A stretch of 64,000 nt of DNA, taken from assembly GCF_012163135.1 (NCBI RefSeq), contig NZ_JAAVUP010000004.1, positions 248,001-312,000 of the forward strand, given 5' to 3'. Under the pieces are notes generated by a model, which was not told the origin of the DNA, searched no databases, and was given only the letters and a program-made list of their open reading frames with translations. Of the stretch, positions 25,092-34,988 are shown in pieces (positions within the stretch are counted from its first letter, which is position 1; each line of letters opens with the position of its first letter). The DNA is from Neoroseomonas oryzicola (lineage in GTDB: Bacteria; Pseudomonadota; Alphaproteobacteria; Acetobacterales; Acetobacteraceae). A program made the position numbers and the translations under genes.

Positions 25092-26720
25092 ATGAAGCTG
25101 GGTGCGGCGATCGCCGAGATCATGAAGCGTGAGGGCATTGAGATCCTCACGGGCTATCCGGTGAATCACCTGATCGAGCACGCGGCGGCGATCGACATCC
25201 GTCCGATCATGGTGCGCCAGGAGCGTATCGGGCTGCACATGGCCGACGCGATCAGCCGCGTCACCTCGGGCCGCACCATCGGCGCCTTCTGCATGCAGCA
25301 CGGGCCGGGATCCGAGAACGCCTATGGCGGCGTCGCGCAATGCTACGGCGAGAGCATCCCGGTGCTGGTGCTGCCGATGGGTTATGCGCGACGCCTTGCG
25401 CATGTCGATCCGAACTTCAATTCGTCGATCCAGATGCGCGGCATCACCAAATCCGCCGAGCCGATCACCTCGGCCGCCGAGGTGCCGAACATCCTGCGCC
25501 GCGCCTTCACCCGGCTCAGGAATGGCCGCGGCGGCCCCGTGCTGGTCGAGATCCCGACCGACATGTGGAACGAGGAGGTTCCCGAGCCGCTGAACTACAC
25601 GCCGGTCATCGCGACGCGCTACGGGCCGGATCCGGCCGACGTGGCACGCGCGGCCGAGGCGCTGGCGGCGGCGAAGCGGCCCGTCATCTACGCCGGTACC
25701 GGCGTGCACTGGGCGCGGGCCTGGCCGCAGCTGCGGCGGCTGGCGGAATTGCTCGCGGCGCCGGTGACGACGAGCCTCGGCGGCAAGTCCTCCTTCCCCG
25801 AGGATCATCCGCTCGCGCTCGGGTCCGGCGGCCTCGCCATCCCGAAGCCGGTGCGGCATTTCCTCGACAATGCGGACCTGATCCTCGGCATCGGGTGTTC
25901 GTTCACCGAGACGAACTTCGGCGTGAAGATGCCGGCGGGGAAGAAGATCATCCATGCCACGCTCGACCCCGACCATCTCAACAAGGATGTCGCCTGCGAC
26001 ATCGGCCTGGTGGGCGATGCCGCGCTGACGCTCGATGCGCTGATCGTGGAGCTCGAAGGCCGCGTGAAGGAAGCGCGCGATGCCGGGCCCGTGGCGAAGG
26101 AGATCCAGGAGCATCGCGCCGAATGGCTTGCCGCCTGGGCGGCCAAGACCGACAGCGATGCGGAGCCGCTGAACCCCTATCGCGTGCTGCGCGACCTGTG
26201 GCGCACGGTGGATGTGGACAACACCATCATCACGCATGATGCGGGGTCGCCGCGCGATCAGCTCTCCCCCTTCTGGGTGGCGCGCACGCCGCTGTCCTAT
26301 CTCGGCTGGGGCAAGACGACGCAGCTCGGATACGGGCTTGGCCTTACGATGGGCGCGAAGCTCGCGGCGCCGGACAAGCTCTGCATCAATGTCTGGGGCG
26401 ATGCGGCGATCGGCTTCACGGGGATGGATTTCGAGACGGCGGTGCGCGAACGCATCCCGATCCTGTCCATCCTGCTCAACAACTTCTCCATGGCGATCGA
26501 GCTGAAGGTCATGCCGGTCAGCACGGAGAAGTATCGCTCGACCGACATTTCCGGCGACTATGCCGCGATGGCGCGCGCCTTCGGCGGCTATGGCGAACGC
26601 GTGACGAAGGTCGCGGACATCGTGCCGGCCATCCGGCGCGGCATCGAGCAGACCAGGAACGGAACCCCGGCGCTGCTGGAGTTCATCACGTCCAAGGAAA
26701 CCGCCGTATCGCGTCTGTAG
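25092..26720 (+). CDS. Thiamine diphosphate-requiring enzyme (acetolactate synthase-like)
   Basis: A 542-residue ThDP enzyme of the acetolactate synthase/sulfoacetaldehyde acetyltransferase/oxalyl-CoA decarboxylase superfamily. Domain order: Pyr domain with the catalytic Glu in VRQERIGLHMADA (about residue 44), central domain (190-330), PP domain with the metal/ThDP motif WGDAAIGFTGMDFET ending in LLNN (about 435-465). It lacks the FAD-type features of true acetohydroxyacid synthase regulation and has no small-subunit partner nearby. It heads a run with a complete sugar-type ABC transporter and a hydroxyacid dehydrogenase, so catabolism of the imported substrate is likely. A small hairpin (GGCTGC/GCAGCC, 25040-25055) lies in the leader. 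Confidence 0.85.
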   Translation: MKLGAAIAEIMKREGIEILTGYPVNHLIEHAAAIDIRPIMVRQERIGLHMADAISRVTSGRTIGAFCMQHGPGSENAYGGVAQCYGESIPVLVLPMGYARRLAHVDPNFNSSIQMRGITKSAEPITSAAEVPNILRRAFTRLRNGRGGPVLVEIPTDMWNEEVPEPLNYTPVIATRYGPDPADVARAAEALAAAKRPVIYAGTGVHWARAWPQLRRLAELLAAPVTTSLGGKSSFPEDHPLALGSGGLAIPKPVRHFLDNADLILGIGCSFTETNFGVKMPAGKKIIHATLDPDHLNKDVACDIGLVGDAALTLDALIVELEGRVKEARDAGPVAKEIQEHRAEWLAAWAAKTDSDAEPLNPYRVLRDLWRTVDVDNTIITHDAGSPRDQLSPFWVARTPLSYLGWGKTTQLGYGLGLTMGAKLAAPDKLCINVWGDAAIGFTGMDFETAVRERIPILSILLNNFSMAIELKVMPVSTEKYRSTDISGDYAAMARAFGGYGERVTKVADIVPAIRRGIEQTRNGTPALLEFITSKETAVSRL

Positions 26721-26776
26721 GACGGATGCGGCCACGAGGCGGGGACCAACCCGTCCGGGACACCCAGGGAGGCTGA

Positions 26777-27823
<1,047 letters not shown>

Positions 27824-27855
27824 AGTTGGGGCAACACCGACCAGGGAGAGGAAAC

Positions 27856-29196
27856 ATGGCGAACATCATCACTCGGCGCAGCATCCTGGGGGCGGGGGCG
27901 GGCGTGGCCGCGCTCGCCGCCGGGGGCGGGGCCTACGCGCAGTCGCGCGTGCAGGTCGCCTCGGGCGTCTCGGCGCCGAACCTGTCGATCGAGAGCGGCG
28001 CGACGCTGCGCATGCTGCGCCCGGTCCGCTTCGTCGCCCCGGACGAAGAAGTGTTCCGTGCCAACTGCGCCCGCTTCACCCAGCAGACCGGCGTGCAGGT
28101 GCGCGTCGACTTCGTGGGCTGGGAGGACATCAACCAGCAGACCGCGGTGACGGCGAACACCGGCGCGGGCCCCGACATCATCGTGGGCTTCGGCGACGCG
28201 CCGCACATCTACGTCGACAAGCTGGTCGAGGTCTCCGACATCGCGGAATACATCGGTCGCAAGTACGGCGGCTGGATGTTCGTCGGCAACAAGCTCGGCA
28301 AGCGGCATGGCACCAACAACTGGATCGGCCTGCCCTTCGGCGGCACCGCCGGCCCGCTGGTGTGGCGCAAGTCGGCGGTGAATGCGGTCGGCTACCAGAC
28401 GCCGCCGTCGGACCTGCCGGGCTTCCTCGAGATGTGCAAGAAGCTGCGCCAGGCGAACAAGCCGGCAGGCTTCGCGCTCGGCAACGCGGTCGGCGACGGC
28501 AACGGCTTCGCCAACTGGCTGATGTGGTCGCACGGCGCGTCCATCACGGACGAATCCGGCGCCGTCTCGGTCAACAGCCCGCAGACGCTCGCGGCGCTGA
28601 ACTACCTCAAGGAGCTGTATCCGACCTTCGTGGACGGCGGCACGATCTCCTGGGGCGACATCAGCAACAACCAGGCCTATGCGGCGAATACGCTCTTCGT
28701 CACCTCGAACGGCGTATCGCTCTACTTCGCGCTGAAGAACGACCCGGCGACGCGCGCCATCGCGGACGACACCGAGCATTCGGTGATGCCGCTCGGCGTG
28801 GCGAATTCCTGGCCGAGCGCGCCGCTGACGCTCAACGCCATGGTGTTCAAGCACAGCCGCTTCCCGAACGCGGCCAAGGCGCTGCTGATGTTCCTGATGG
28901 AGCAGCCGCAGTACGAGCCGTGGCTCGACGCCAACCTCGGCTACTGGGCGCATCCGGTGAACGCCTACAAGGATGCGGCGGTGTGGACCTCCGATCCGAA
29001 GATCGCGATCTTCCGCGACAGCATGAACAACCAGTTCTGGAATGGCTACAAGGGACCGATCACGGTCGCTTCCGGCCAGGCCAACGCGGAGTACGTGCTG
29101 GTGCAGATGTTCGCGGCCGTCGCCTCGGGCCAGTCCACGCCCGACGCCGCGATGCGCGAGGCCGATCGCCGCGCGCGCCGCATCTTCCGCCGCTGA
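27856..29196 (+). CDS. ABC transporter extracellular substrate-binding protein (family 1, Tat-type leader)
   Basis: A 446-residue periplasmic binding protein of the carbohydrate uptake class (SBP_bac_1). The leader has twin arginines (ITRRSILGAGAGVAALAAG, a Tat-like motif) and an AYAQ cleavage site near residue 28. The mature part shows typical features: a CARFTQQTGVQVRVDFVGWE segment (shorter pieces: FTQQTGVQVRVDF, VGWEDI), PDIIVGFGDAP and the C-terminal WNGYKGPI. The ligand is unknown. The gene is followed by a strong hairpin before the permeases, an arrangement that usually favours higher binding-protein levels. Confidence 0.9.
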   Translation: MANIITRRSILGAGAGVAALAAGGGAYAQSRVQVASGVSAPNLSIESGATLRMLRPVRFVAPDEEVFRANCARFTQQTGVQVRVDFVGWEDINQQTAVTANTGAGPDIIVGFGDAPHIYVDKLVEVSDIAEYIGRKYGGWMFVGNKLGKRHGTNNWIGLPFGGTAGPLVWRKSAVNAVGYQTPPSDLPGFLEMCKKLRQANKPAGFALGNAVGDGNGFANWLMWSHGASITDESGAVSVNSPQTLAALNYLKELYPTFVDGGTISWGDISNNQAYAANTLFVTSNGVSLYFALKNDPATRAIADDTEHSVMPLGVANSWPSAPLTLNAMVFKHSRFPNAAKALLMFLMEQPQYEPWLDANLGYWAHPVNAYKDAAVWTSDPKIAIFRDSMNNQFWNGYKGPITVASGQANAEYVLVQMFAAVASGQSTPDAAMREADRRARRIFRR

Positions 29197-29205
29197 ACCG
29201 CGACC

Positions 29206-29233
29206 CCGGCGGCGCCCTTCGTGGCGCCGCCGG
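29206..29233 (+). promoter_or_regulatory. Intercistronic hairpin between binding protein and permease genes
   Basis: Arms CCGGCGGCGCC (29206-29216) and GGCGCCGCCGG (29223-29233) pair perfectly around CTTCGT. It starts ten bases after the binding-protein stop and ends 20 bases before the permease ATG. In maltose-type operons such hairpins protect the upstream message and reduce downstream expression; that role is inferred here. Confidence 0.65.
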
Positions 29234-29253
29234 ACCGCCACGGAGACCGCCCG

Positions 29254-30207
29254 ATGTCCGCCACCGCCGCCCAAGGCTGGGTCAGGAAGAACCAGGAGCA
29301 GAACTGGCTGACGCGCCTGCTCGACTGGAAACCCTTCCTCGTCGTGATGTGCCTGCTGCCGGCGGTCGCGCTGCTGATGGTCTTTCTGACCTATCCGCTC
29401 GGCCTCGGCATCTGGCTCGCCTTCACCGACACCACCATCGGGCGCAGCGGCGTCTGGGTCGGGCTCGAGAATTTCGAGTTCATGATGGAGGACCCGATCT
29501 TCTGGAACGCGGTCTTCTATTCGGTGTTCTACACGGCGGTGGCGACGGTCGGGAAGTTCGGGCTCGGCCTGTGGCTGGCGCTGCTGCTGAACAACCACCT
29601 GCCGTTCAAGTCCTTCCTGCGCGCGATCATCCTGCTGCCCTGGATCGTGCCGACGGTGCTGACGGCGATCGCCTTCTGGTGGATCTACAACCCGCAATTC
29701 TCGATCATCTCCTGGGTGTTCATCGAGCTCGGGCTGCGCGACAGCAACATCGACTTCATCAACACCGCCTGGCCTGCGCGCTGGTCCCTGATCGGCGCCA
29801 ATGTCTGGCGCGGCATCCCCTTCGTCGCGATCTCGCTGCTCGCGGGGCTGCAGACCATCTCGCCCTCGCTGTACGAGGCGGCGCTGCTCGACGGATCCAC
29901 GGGATGGCAGCGCTTCCGCTACATCACCTTCCCGATGCTGCTGCCGATCCTCGCGATCGTGATGACCTTCAGCATCATCTTCACCTTCACCGACTTCCAG
30001 CTGGTCTATGCCATCACGCGCGGTGGGCCGGTGAACTCGACGCACCTGCTCGCGACGCTCGCGTTCCAGCGCGGCATCGCCGGCGGGCAGCTGGGGGAGG
30101 GGGCGGCGATCGCCGTCTCGATGATCCCCTTCCTCGTCTTCGCGACGCTGTTCTCCTACTTCGCCCTGGCGCGCCGGAAGTGGCAGCAGGGCGAGTCCAA
30201 CGACTGA
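29254..30207 (+). CDS. Sugar-type ABC transporter permease (first)
   Basis: A 317-residue inner-membrane permease of the MalF/UgpA type. About six hydrophobic segments; the cytoplasmic EAA loop reads YEAALLDGSTGWQRFRYITFPML (in parts: EAALLDG, WQRFRYITFP), which contacts the ATPase. The start at 29254 lies behind GGAGA; an in-frame GTG at 29221 lies inside the hairpin region and is rejected. Followed 13 bases on by the second permease. Confidence 0.92.
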   Translation: MSATAAQGWVRKNQEQNWLTRLLDWKPFLVVMCLLPAVALLMVFLTYPLGLGIWLAFTDTTIGRSGVWVGLENFEFMMEDPIFWNAVFYSVFYTAVATVGKFGLGLWLALLLNNHLPFKSFLRAIILLPWIVPTVLTAIAFWWIYNPQFSIISWVFIELGLRDSNIDFINTAWPARWSLIGANVWRGIPFVAISLLAGLQTISPSLYEAALLDGSTGWQRFRYITFPMLLPILAIVMTFSIIFTFTDFQLVYAITRGGPVNSTHLLATLAFQRGIAGGQLGEGAAIAVSMIPFLVFATLFSYFALARRKWQQGESND

Positions 30208-30220
30208 GGAGGGGCCAGCC

Positions 30221-31123
30221 ATGAGCGCCACCGCCGAAGCCCCGCCCGCCCCCAGCAGCGCCACCGCGCCGCCCGAGACGCTGTCCTGGGACAGCAAGTC
30301 GCGGCGCATGGTGACGATCTGGGTGCCACTCGCCTGCTTCCTGCTGATCCTGCTCTTTCCCTTCTACTGGATGAGCATCACGGCCTTCAAACCGAACGCC
30401 GAGCTGTACGACTACAACACGCACAATCCGTTCTGGATCACCTCGCCGACGCTCGACCACATCCGACTGCTGTTGTTCGGGACGTCCTATCCGCGCTGGC
30501 TGCTGACGACCATGACGGTCGCGATCTGCTCGACCGTTCTGTCGCTCATCGCCTCGACGCTGGCGGCCTATGCGATCCAGCGGCTGCGCTTCAAGGGCAG
30601 CCAGTATGTCGGCCTCGGCATCTACCTCGCCTACCTGGTGCCGCCGTCGATCCTCTTCATCCCGCTCGCGACGGTGGTGTTCCAGTTCGGCCTGTTCGAC
30701 AGCCCGATTGCGCTGATCCTGGTCTATCCGACCTTCCTCGTGCCCTTCTGCACCTGGCTTCTGATCGGCTACTTCAAGTCGATCCCCTTCGAGCTCGAGG
30801 AATGCGCGCTGATCGACGGCGCGACACGGCTGCAGATCCTGCGCCAGATCACCCTGCCACTCGCGGTGCCGGGGCTGATCAGCGCGGGCATCTTCTCCTT
30901 CACGCTGTCATGGAACGAGTTCATCTACGCGCTCGCCTTCATCCAGAGCAGCGAGCGCAAGACGGTGCCGGTCGCCATCCTGACCGAGCTCGTCACCGGC
31001 GACGTCTACCAGTGGGGCGCGCTGATGGCGGGATCGCTGCTGGGCTCCCTGCCGGTCGCGATCTTCTATTCCTTCTTTGTCGACTACTACGTCTCCTCCC
31101 TCACCGGCGCGGTGAAGGAATGA
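30221..31123 (+). CDS. Carbohydrate ABC transporter permease (second, MalG type)
   Basis: A 300-residue permease with six hydrophobic segments and a cytoplasmic N-terminal tail rich in Ala/Pro. The EAA-like loop reads LEECALIDGATRLQILRQITLP (parts: EECALIDGA, ILRQITLPLA) at about 190-212. The C-terminal FTLSWNEFIYALAF is characteristic of MalG/UgpE-type permeases. Completes a two-permease, one-ATPase importer with the three upstream genes. Start at 30221 behind GAGGAGG. Confidence 0.92.
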   Translation: MSATAEAPPAPSSATAPPETLSWDSKSRRMVTIWVPLACFLLILLFPFYWMSITAFKPNAELYDYNTHNPFWITSPTLDHIRLLLFGTSYPRWLLTTMTVAICSTVLSLIASTLAAYAIQRLRFKGSQYVGLGIYLAYLVPPSILFIPLATVVFQFGLFDSPIALILVYPTFLVPFCTWLLIGYFKSIPFELEECALIDGATRLQILRQITLPLAVPGLISAGIFSFTLSWNEFIYALAFIQSSERKTVPVAILTELVTGDVYQWGALMAGSLLGSLPVAIFYSFFVDYYVSSLTGAVKE

Positions 31124-31151
31124 GGCGCCTTTCCTGACGGGAGACCCATCC

Positions 31152-32186
31152 TTGGCGACGTTCACCATCCTGACGCCGGCCGCCCCCGCGGCCGGCATGA
31201 AGTACGACTATGAGCTGGAGGCGCTGGCCGCGATCGGCGCCGAGATCGTGGAATGCCCGCCCACCGAGGAAGGCTTCATCGCCGCAGCGCCCAATGCCGA
31301 CGCGGTCTACGCCAAGGGCATGAAGTTCAACGCGAAGATGATCGGCGCGCTGACCAAGTGTCGCCACATCGCCTGCGGCAGCGTCGGCGTCGACTACGTG
31401 GACGTGATCGCGGCGACGGCCAAGGGCATCCCTGTCACCAACTGCCCGGACACCTTCATCGAGGAAGTCGCAGACCACGCGATGATGCTGCTGCTGGCGA
31501 CGCATCGCCGCTGTATCGAACAGGACCGCATGGTGCGCGAGGGTCGCTGGTCGGAAGGTCGTCCGGCGCTGCTCAAGATCCCGCGCCTGATGGGCCAGAC
31601 GCTCGGCTTCATCGCCTTCGGCCGTGTCGCGCGTGCGACCGCCCGGCGCGCGGCCGCCTTCGGCCTGCACATGAAGGCCTACGACCCCTTCGTCGAGGAA
31701 CTGACCATGTCGGCCCTCGGCGTCGAGCCGGCGAGCCTTTCGGAAGTGCTGGCCACCTCCGACTTCGTCTCCATGCACCTGCCCGACACGCCGGAATCGC
31801 GCGGCTTCCTCAAGGAGGAGCACTTCCGGCAGATGAAGAAGAACGCCCTCTTCATCAACACCGGCCGCGGGCCGACGGTGAACGAGGCGGCGCTGATTAA
31901 GGCGCTGCAGGAAGGCTGGATCGCGGGCGCGGGCCTCGACGTCTTCGAGGTCGAGCCAACCAAGGCGGACAACCCGCTGCACAGGATGACGAATGTCATC
32001 CTCTCGCCGCACAACGCCTCGGCCTCGGCGCGCTTCGATCCGGCGCGTCGCCGGCGCGTCGGGCAGGAACTGGCGCTGACGCTGTCGGGGAAGTGGCCGC
32101 TGTCCTGCGTGAACCCGACCGTGCTCGCCACCTCCAGCCTGCGGCGGTGGCAGCCCTATGCGATGGATCGCGGGCCGAATTCGTAA
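31152..32186 (+). CDS. D-2-hydroxyacid dehydrogenase family protein
   Basis: A 344-residue NAD(P)-dependent dehydrogenase of the D-3-phosphoglycerate/C-terminal-binding-protein type. Catalytic residues are visible: Arg in NTGRGPTVNE, Glu in FEVEPTKAD and His in LSPHNASAS. The nucleotide-binding turn is degenerate: GFIAFGRVAR replaces the usual GxGxxG, with Ala at the first and last glycine positions of the core. Starts at TTG 31152 (spacing 28 from the permease), with GACGGGAG upstream. Being the last gene of the transporter operon, it probably handles a hydroxy- or keto-acid derived from the imported compound. A double-hairpin module follows. Confidence 0.85.
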   Translation: MATFTILTPAAPAAGMKYDYELEALAAIGAEIVECPPTEEGFIAAAPNADAVYAKGMKFNAKMIGALTKCRHIACGSVGVDYVDVIAATAKGIPVTNCPDTFIEEVADHAMMLLLATHRRCIEQDRMVREGRWSEGRPALLKIPRLMGQTLGFIAFGRVARATARRAAAFGLHMKAYDPFVEELTMSALGVEPASLSEVLATSDFVSMHLPDTPESRGFLKEEHFRQMKKNALFINTGRGPTVNEAALIKALQEGWIAGAGLDVFEVEPTKADNPLHRMTNVILSPHNASASARFDPARRRRVGQELALTLSGKWPLSCVNPTVLATSSLRRWQPYAMDRGPNS

Positions 32187-32192
32187 GGCGCG

Positions 32193-32246
32193 CTGGAGGG
32201 GCGCCGCCCCTCCAGACCACCCGGCCAAAGGCCGAAAGGCCTTTGG
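32193..32246. repeat. Two-hairpin intergenic module, copy 2
   Basis: Seven bases after the stop of the hydroxyacid dehydrogenase gene: arms CTGGAGGGGC / GCCCCTCCAG (32193-32202, 32206-32215) with loop GCC, then arms CCAAAGGCC / GGCCTTTGG (32225-32233, 32238-32246) with loop GAAA. Order relative to the upstream gene (GGAGGGGC hairpin first) is the same as in copies 1 and 3. Probable end of the ABC operon. Confidence 0.8.
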
Positions 32247-32309
32247 AAACCGATTTTCCGCCAGGGCGCGACGGGTTACACCCGGCGTATCCGGAACAGG
32301 AGCAGCGAC

Positions 32310-32723
32310 GTGGCGGACGTGATCATCGATATCGGCGGCGAGATCTTCGAGGCCTTCTACGAGGAGCGTGACGCCCCGAAGACCGTTGCGCGCTTTCGCA
32401 ACTTCGTCCCTTACAGCAACCGCATCATTCACGTCCGCTGGTCGGGCGAGGCCTGCTGGATCCCGATGGGCGATTTCGACCTCGGCCTCGGCTTCGAGAA
32501 CGCGACCTCCTATCCCGCGCCGGGCCAGGTGATCGTCTATCCGGGCGGGGTCAGCGAGACCGAGATCCTCGTCGCCTACGGGCCGACCTGCTTCGCCTCG
32601 AAGGCAGGCCAGCTCGCCGGCAACCACGTGCTGACGATCCGCGAGGGGCTCGACCGCCTGGCGGTGGTCGGCCGCTCGGTGCTGTGGGACGGCGCGAAGC
32701 CGATCACCTTCCGCCCGGCCTGA
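32310..32723 (+). CDS. DUF3830 family protein (cyclophilin-like fold)
   Basis: A 137-residue soluble protein. WSGEACWIPMGDFDLGLGFENATSYPAPGQ-type features (parts: GEACWIPMGDF, ENATSYPAPGQVIVYPGG) match DUF3830, a small family with a cyclophilin-like barrel found near catabolic genes. The start is GTG at 32310 with AGGAG eight bases upstream; 123 bases and a two-hairpin module separate it from the dehydrogenase, so it may have its own promoter. Function unknown. A perfect 10-bp hairpin overlaps its stop codon. Confidence 0.78.
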   Translation: MADVIIDIGGEIFEAFYEERDAPKTVARFRNFVPYSNRIIHVRWSGEACWIPMGDFDLGLGFENATSYPAPGQVIVYPGGVSETEILVAYGPTCFASKAGQLAGNHVLTIREGLDRLAVVGRSVLWDGAKPITFRPA

Positions 32724-32733
32724 CCGGGCGGAA
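32709..32733. terminator. Hairpin spanning the DUF3830 stop codon
   Basis: Arms TTCCGCCCGG (32709-32718) and CCGGGCGGAA (32724-32733) pair perfectly around CCTGA, so the last codons and the TGA lie inside the hairpin. It is immediately followed by a second hairpin (32736-32759). Acts from either strand by position. Confidence 0.6.
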
Positions 32734-32735
32734 CG

Positions 32736-32759
32736 CCGCGGCGCGGATCAGCGCCGCGG
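32736..32759. terminator. Hairpin spanning the M23 peptidase stop codon
   Basis: Arms CCGCGGCGC (32736-32744) and GCGCCGCGG (32751-32759) around GGATCA, which includes the reverse-strand stop at 32748-32750. Together with the adjacent hairpin it forms a compact bidirectional terminator whose arms are partly coding. Confidence 0.55.
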
Positions 32760-33284
32760 GGCCTCGGCGATCTGTGTGTCCTCGGTGCAGGCGGTGCGCG
32801 TCAGCCATGGCCAGGGGTCCACGGGCCGGCCGTCGCGCCGCAGTTCCACATGCAGGTGCGGCCCGGTCGTGCGGCCCGTGCGGCCCACGGCGCCGATCGG
32901 CTGGCCGGGCATGACGACGTCGCCGACCTGCAGGCCGCGGGCTACGCCCGAAAGGTGCGCGTAGCGCGCGATCGAACCATCCTGATGGCGGACCTCGATC
33001 ATCACGCCATAGGCATAGTAGCGGCCGGCGAAGACGACGGTGCCGCCGACCGCGGCGCGGACCTGCGAGCCGATCGGCGCGCGCAGGTCGACGCCAGGAT
33101 GGAAGCCGCGCCCACGATAGCCGAAGCCCGAGGAATACTCGCCGGAGACGGGCAGGGCGATCGGACAGGGCGCTGCCGAGGCGACGGCCGGCGCGAGGAG
33201 CGCCGCGGCCATGACCAGGGTTCGCACGCCGCCCGCCGGCGCGAGCGTCCGCAACGGACGCGCCGCGTCATTGTGTCCCGCCAC
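32748..33284 (-). CDS. M23 family metallopeptidase (LytM type), exported
   Basis: A peptidoglycan endopeptidase domain with both zinc motifs: HPGVDLRAP (HxxxD) and the later HLHVEL in TTGPHLHVEL (HxH), plus YAHLSG between them. The N-terminal hydrophobic run LVMAAALLAPAVASA is a signal peptide. The start is uncertain: GTG at 33284 is given here; GTG at 33227 would give a compact signal peptide, and ATG at 33341 a longer leader; none has a strong ribosome-binding site. Mature protein is a bare LytM domain of about 125 residues, acting in the periplasm on cell-wall cross-links. Confidence 0.82.
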   Translation of the reverse strand: MAGHNDAARPLRTLAPAGGVRTLVMAAALLAPAVASAAPCPIALPVSGEYSSGFGYRGRGFHPGVDLRAPIGSQVRAAVGGTVVFAGRYYAYGVMIEVRHQDGSIARYAHLSGVARGLQVGDVVMPGQPIGAVGRTGRTTGPHLHVELRRDGRPVDPWPWLTRTACTEDTQIAEAPRR

Positions 33285-33423
33285 TCTGTGAGCCCCCGTC
33301 TTGATTCGTACCTGGGGTTGGTGTGCCGCCGGCCGGGGCATGGGTCAATCCCAGGGCGACCGCATGGGGCCGATCTGCGGCATGCACGGCATGGGACCGG
33401 TTGGATGGACCTGGCGCAGGCTG

Positions 33424-34779
33424 TCATGGCGACTTCCGCTTGAGTTGCCGCTGCGCCTTCTGGCGTTCCAGGAACCGGGTCACCGTAGCCGCATCGATGT
33501 CCCCGGCGATGCCGCGCGGGCCGACCAGGATCACCGGCGGCCGGTCCTGGTGCCGCATGGTGTAGGCCATGCTGTAGAGCGGCCAGATCCAGCTGTAGCC
33601 AAGATCGACGCGCCCATGATCCTGGGGCGCGGCGCAAACCGAGCAATGGGCATGCGACTGGATCCCGCCCAGTCGGGCGAGCTCGACCTCGAATGTCTTT
33701 CGGTAGGCGACCGCATCGGCGCTCGACATCAGGCTGATGCCGCAGAAGCCGGCGATCACGACGGCGGCGAGACCGCTCAGAGCCCGGGTGCCGACCCAGT
33801 CCATGAGGCGACGCGGCCAGTCGAACCGCGGCAGGAAGAGCAGGGGCAGCAGGGCGATCACCAGCAGCGCGCCGAGGCTGAAATAGCGCGACGGATAGGC
33901 ATAGCGGAACGCGCGGCTTCGGAGCCCGAGCATCGGTGGCACGAGCAGCATCGACAGGGGAACCAGGAAGCCGAGCGCGACGAGGATGGCGGCTGGGGCG
34001 CCTGCCGCGAGCAGCAGCCGGACGGCGCCGAGCAGCGCCAGCAGCCCGGCGGTGAAGACCCCGGCGATGATCCACACGAAGTGAGCCTTGGCGCCGCCGG
34101 GATTCGGCCAGGGGTTCAGGACGAAGAAGCCCACCTGGAATGGCGTGGCGAGGCAAAGGACCAGCGGCACGAGCAACCGGTTCGCGCGCGAACGCCCGGC
34201 TTCCGCCCCGCTCCTCATCACCGAGCCTGCCGCGAGCAAGGGGTTCGTCAGCGCCGCCGTCTCGTAGCTCGCCACCAGAAGGACGGCGACGAGGAGGCGC
34301 CAGCGCCCGCGCGGATCGAGCGTCGGGTCGAGCGTGAGGATGACGAACACCGTGGTCATCGACAGGGCGAAGACCAACTCCGTGACGATGAAGTTCGCGA
34401 GGAAGACCGTGGCGGCCAGGAAGCCGGTCAGGATCACGGCCTGCTCCGCGGCCGGCACGCGCGTGCGCAGGAGCAGCAGGACGGGCAGCAGGATCAGCGC
34501 ATAGCAGGCGAGGCCGAAAAGGAAGGAGCCGAGCGCGATCATGTCCGGCGAGGCGAGACCGACGAGCCGGACCGGCCAGGTCGACCACAGGATCGAGAAG
34601 AATCGCCGCGGTGTCGGATGCGGGTACCACAGCGGATCGATCAACGACTGGACGACGTAGTTGGCCCCATCCAGGTAAAGTTGCCGGCCACTGAGCGCAC
34701 TGACGAGCAGGCAGGCTGCCAGAAGTCCGATGTGCAGTCTGCCAGGCTCGGCGAGAAGCCCGGCGAGGCGAGGCGACAT
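33424..34779 (-). CDS. Polytopic membrane protein of unknown function
   Basis: A 451-residue integral membrane protein with about nine to ten hydrophobic segments and a soluble C-terminal part (about 365-451). An early periplasmic-type loop reads YLDGANYVVQSLIDP, followed by PHPTPRRFFSILW; this layout (aromatic/charged loop between segments 1 and 2) resembles GT-C glycosyltransferases, but I see no decisive motif. The start at 34779 was chosen because GGAG lies just upstream; the ATG at 34833 would add 18 basic residues. It stands alone between the M23 peptidase gene and tRNA-Gln; GC is a little lower than the neighbours. Confidence 0.7.
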   Translation of the reverse strand: MSPRLAGLLAEPGRLHIGLLAACLLVSALSGRQLYLDGANYVVQSLIDPLWYPHPTPRRFFSILWSTWPVRLVGLASPDMIALGSFLFGLACYALILLPVLLLLRTRVPAAEQAVILTGFLAATVFLANFIVTELVFALSMTTVFVILTLDPTLDPRGRWRLLVAVLLVASYETAALTNPLLAAGSVMRSGAEAGRSRANRLLVPLVLCLATPFQVGFFVLNPWPNPGGAKAHFVWIIAGVFTAGLLALLGAVRLLLAAGAPAAILVALGFLVPLSMLLVPPMLGLRSRAFRYAYPSRYFSLGALLVIALLPLLFLPRFDWPRRLMDWVGTRALSGLAAVVIAGFCGISLMSSADAVAYRKTFEVELARLGGIQSHAHCSVCAAPQDHGRVDLGYSWIWPLYSMAYTMRHQDRPPVILVGPRGIAGDIDAATVTRFLERQKAQRQLKRKSP

Positions 34780-34988
34780 TTCCAGGCTCCGGCATCGTGT
34801 CTTTCTTCGGGACTGCACGATGAGCATGGCCATGTGCGGTCGCGCGATCGATCCGGATGCAATCTTTTCTGTCGGTCCGGTGGCTTCGGCTCACGTTCCA
34901 GTGTGAGGCGCGCAGCGATACGCTCACGGGGATGCGAGGTCCGCGCTTGGTGATCGGGATGTCCGATCGTCCATCATGTGGGGCGGAG

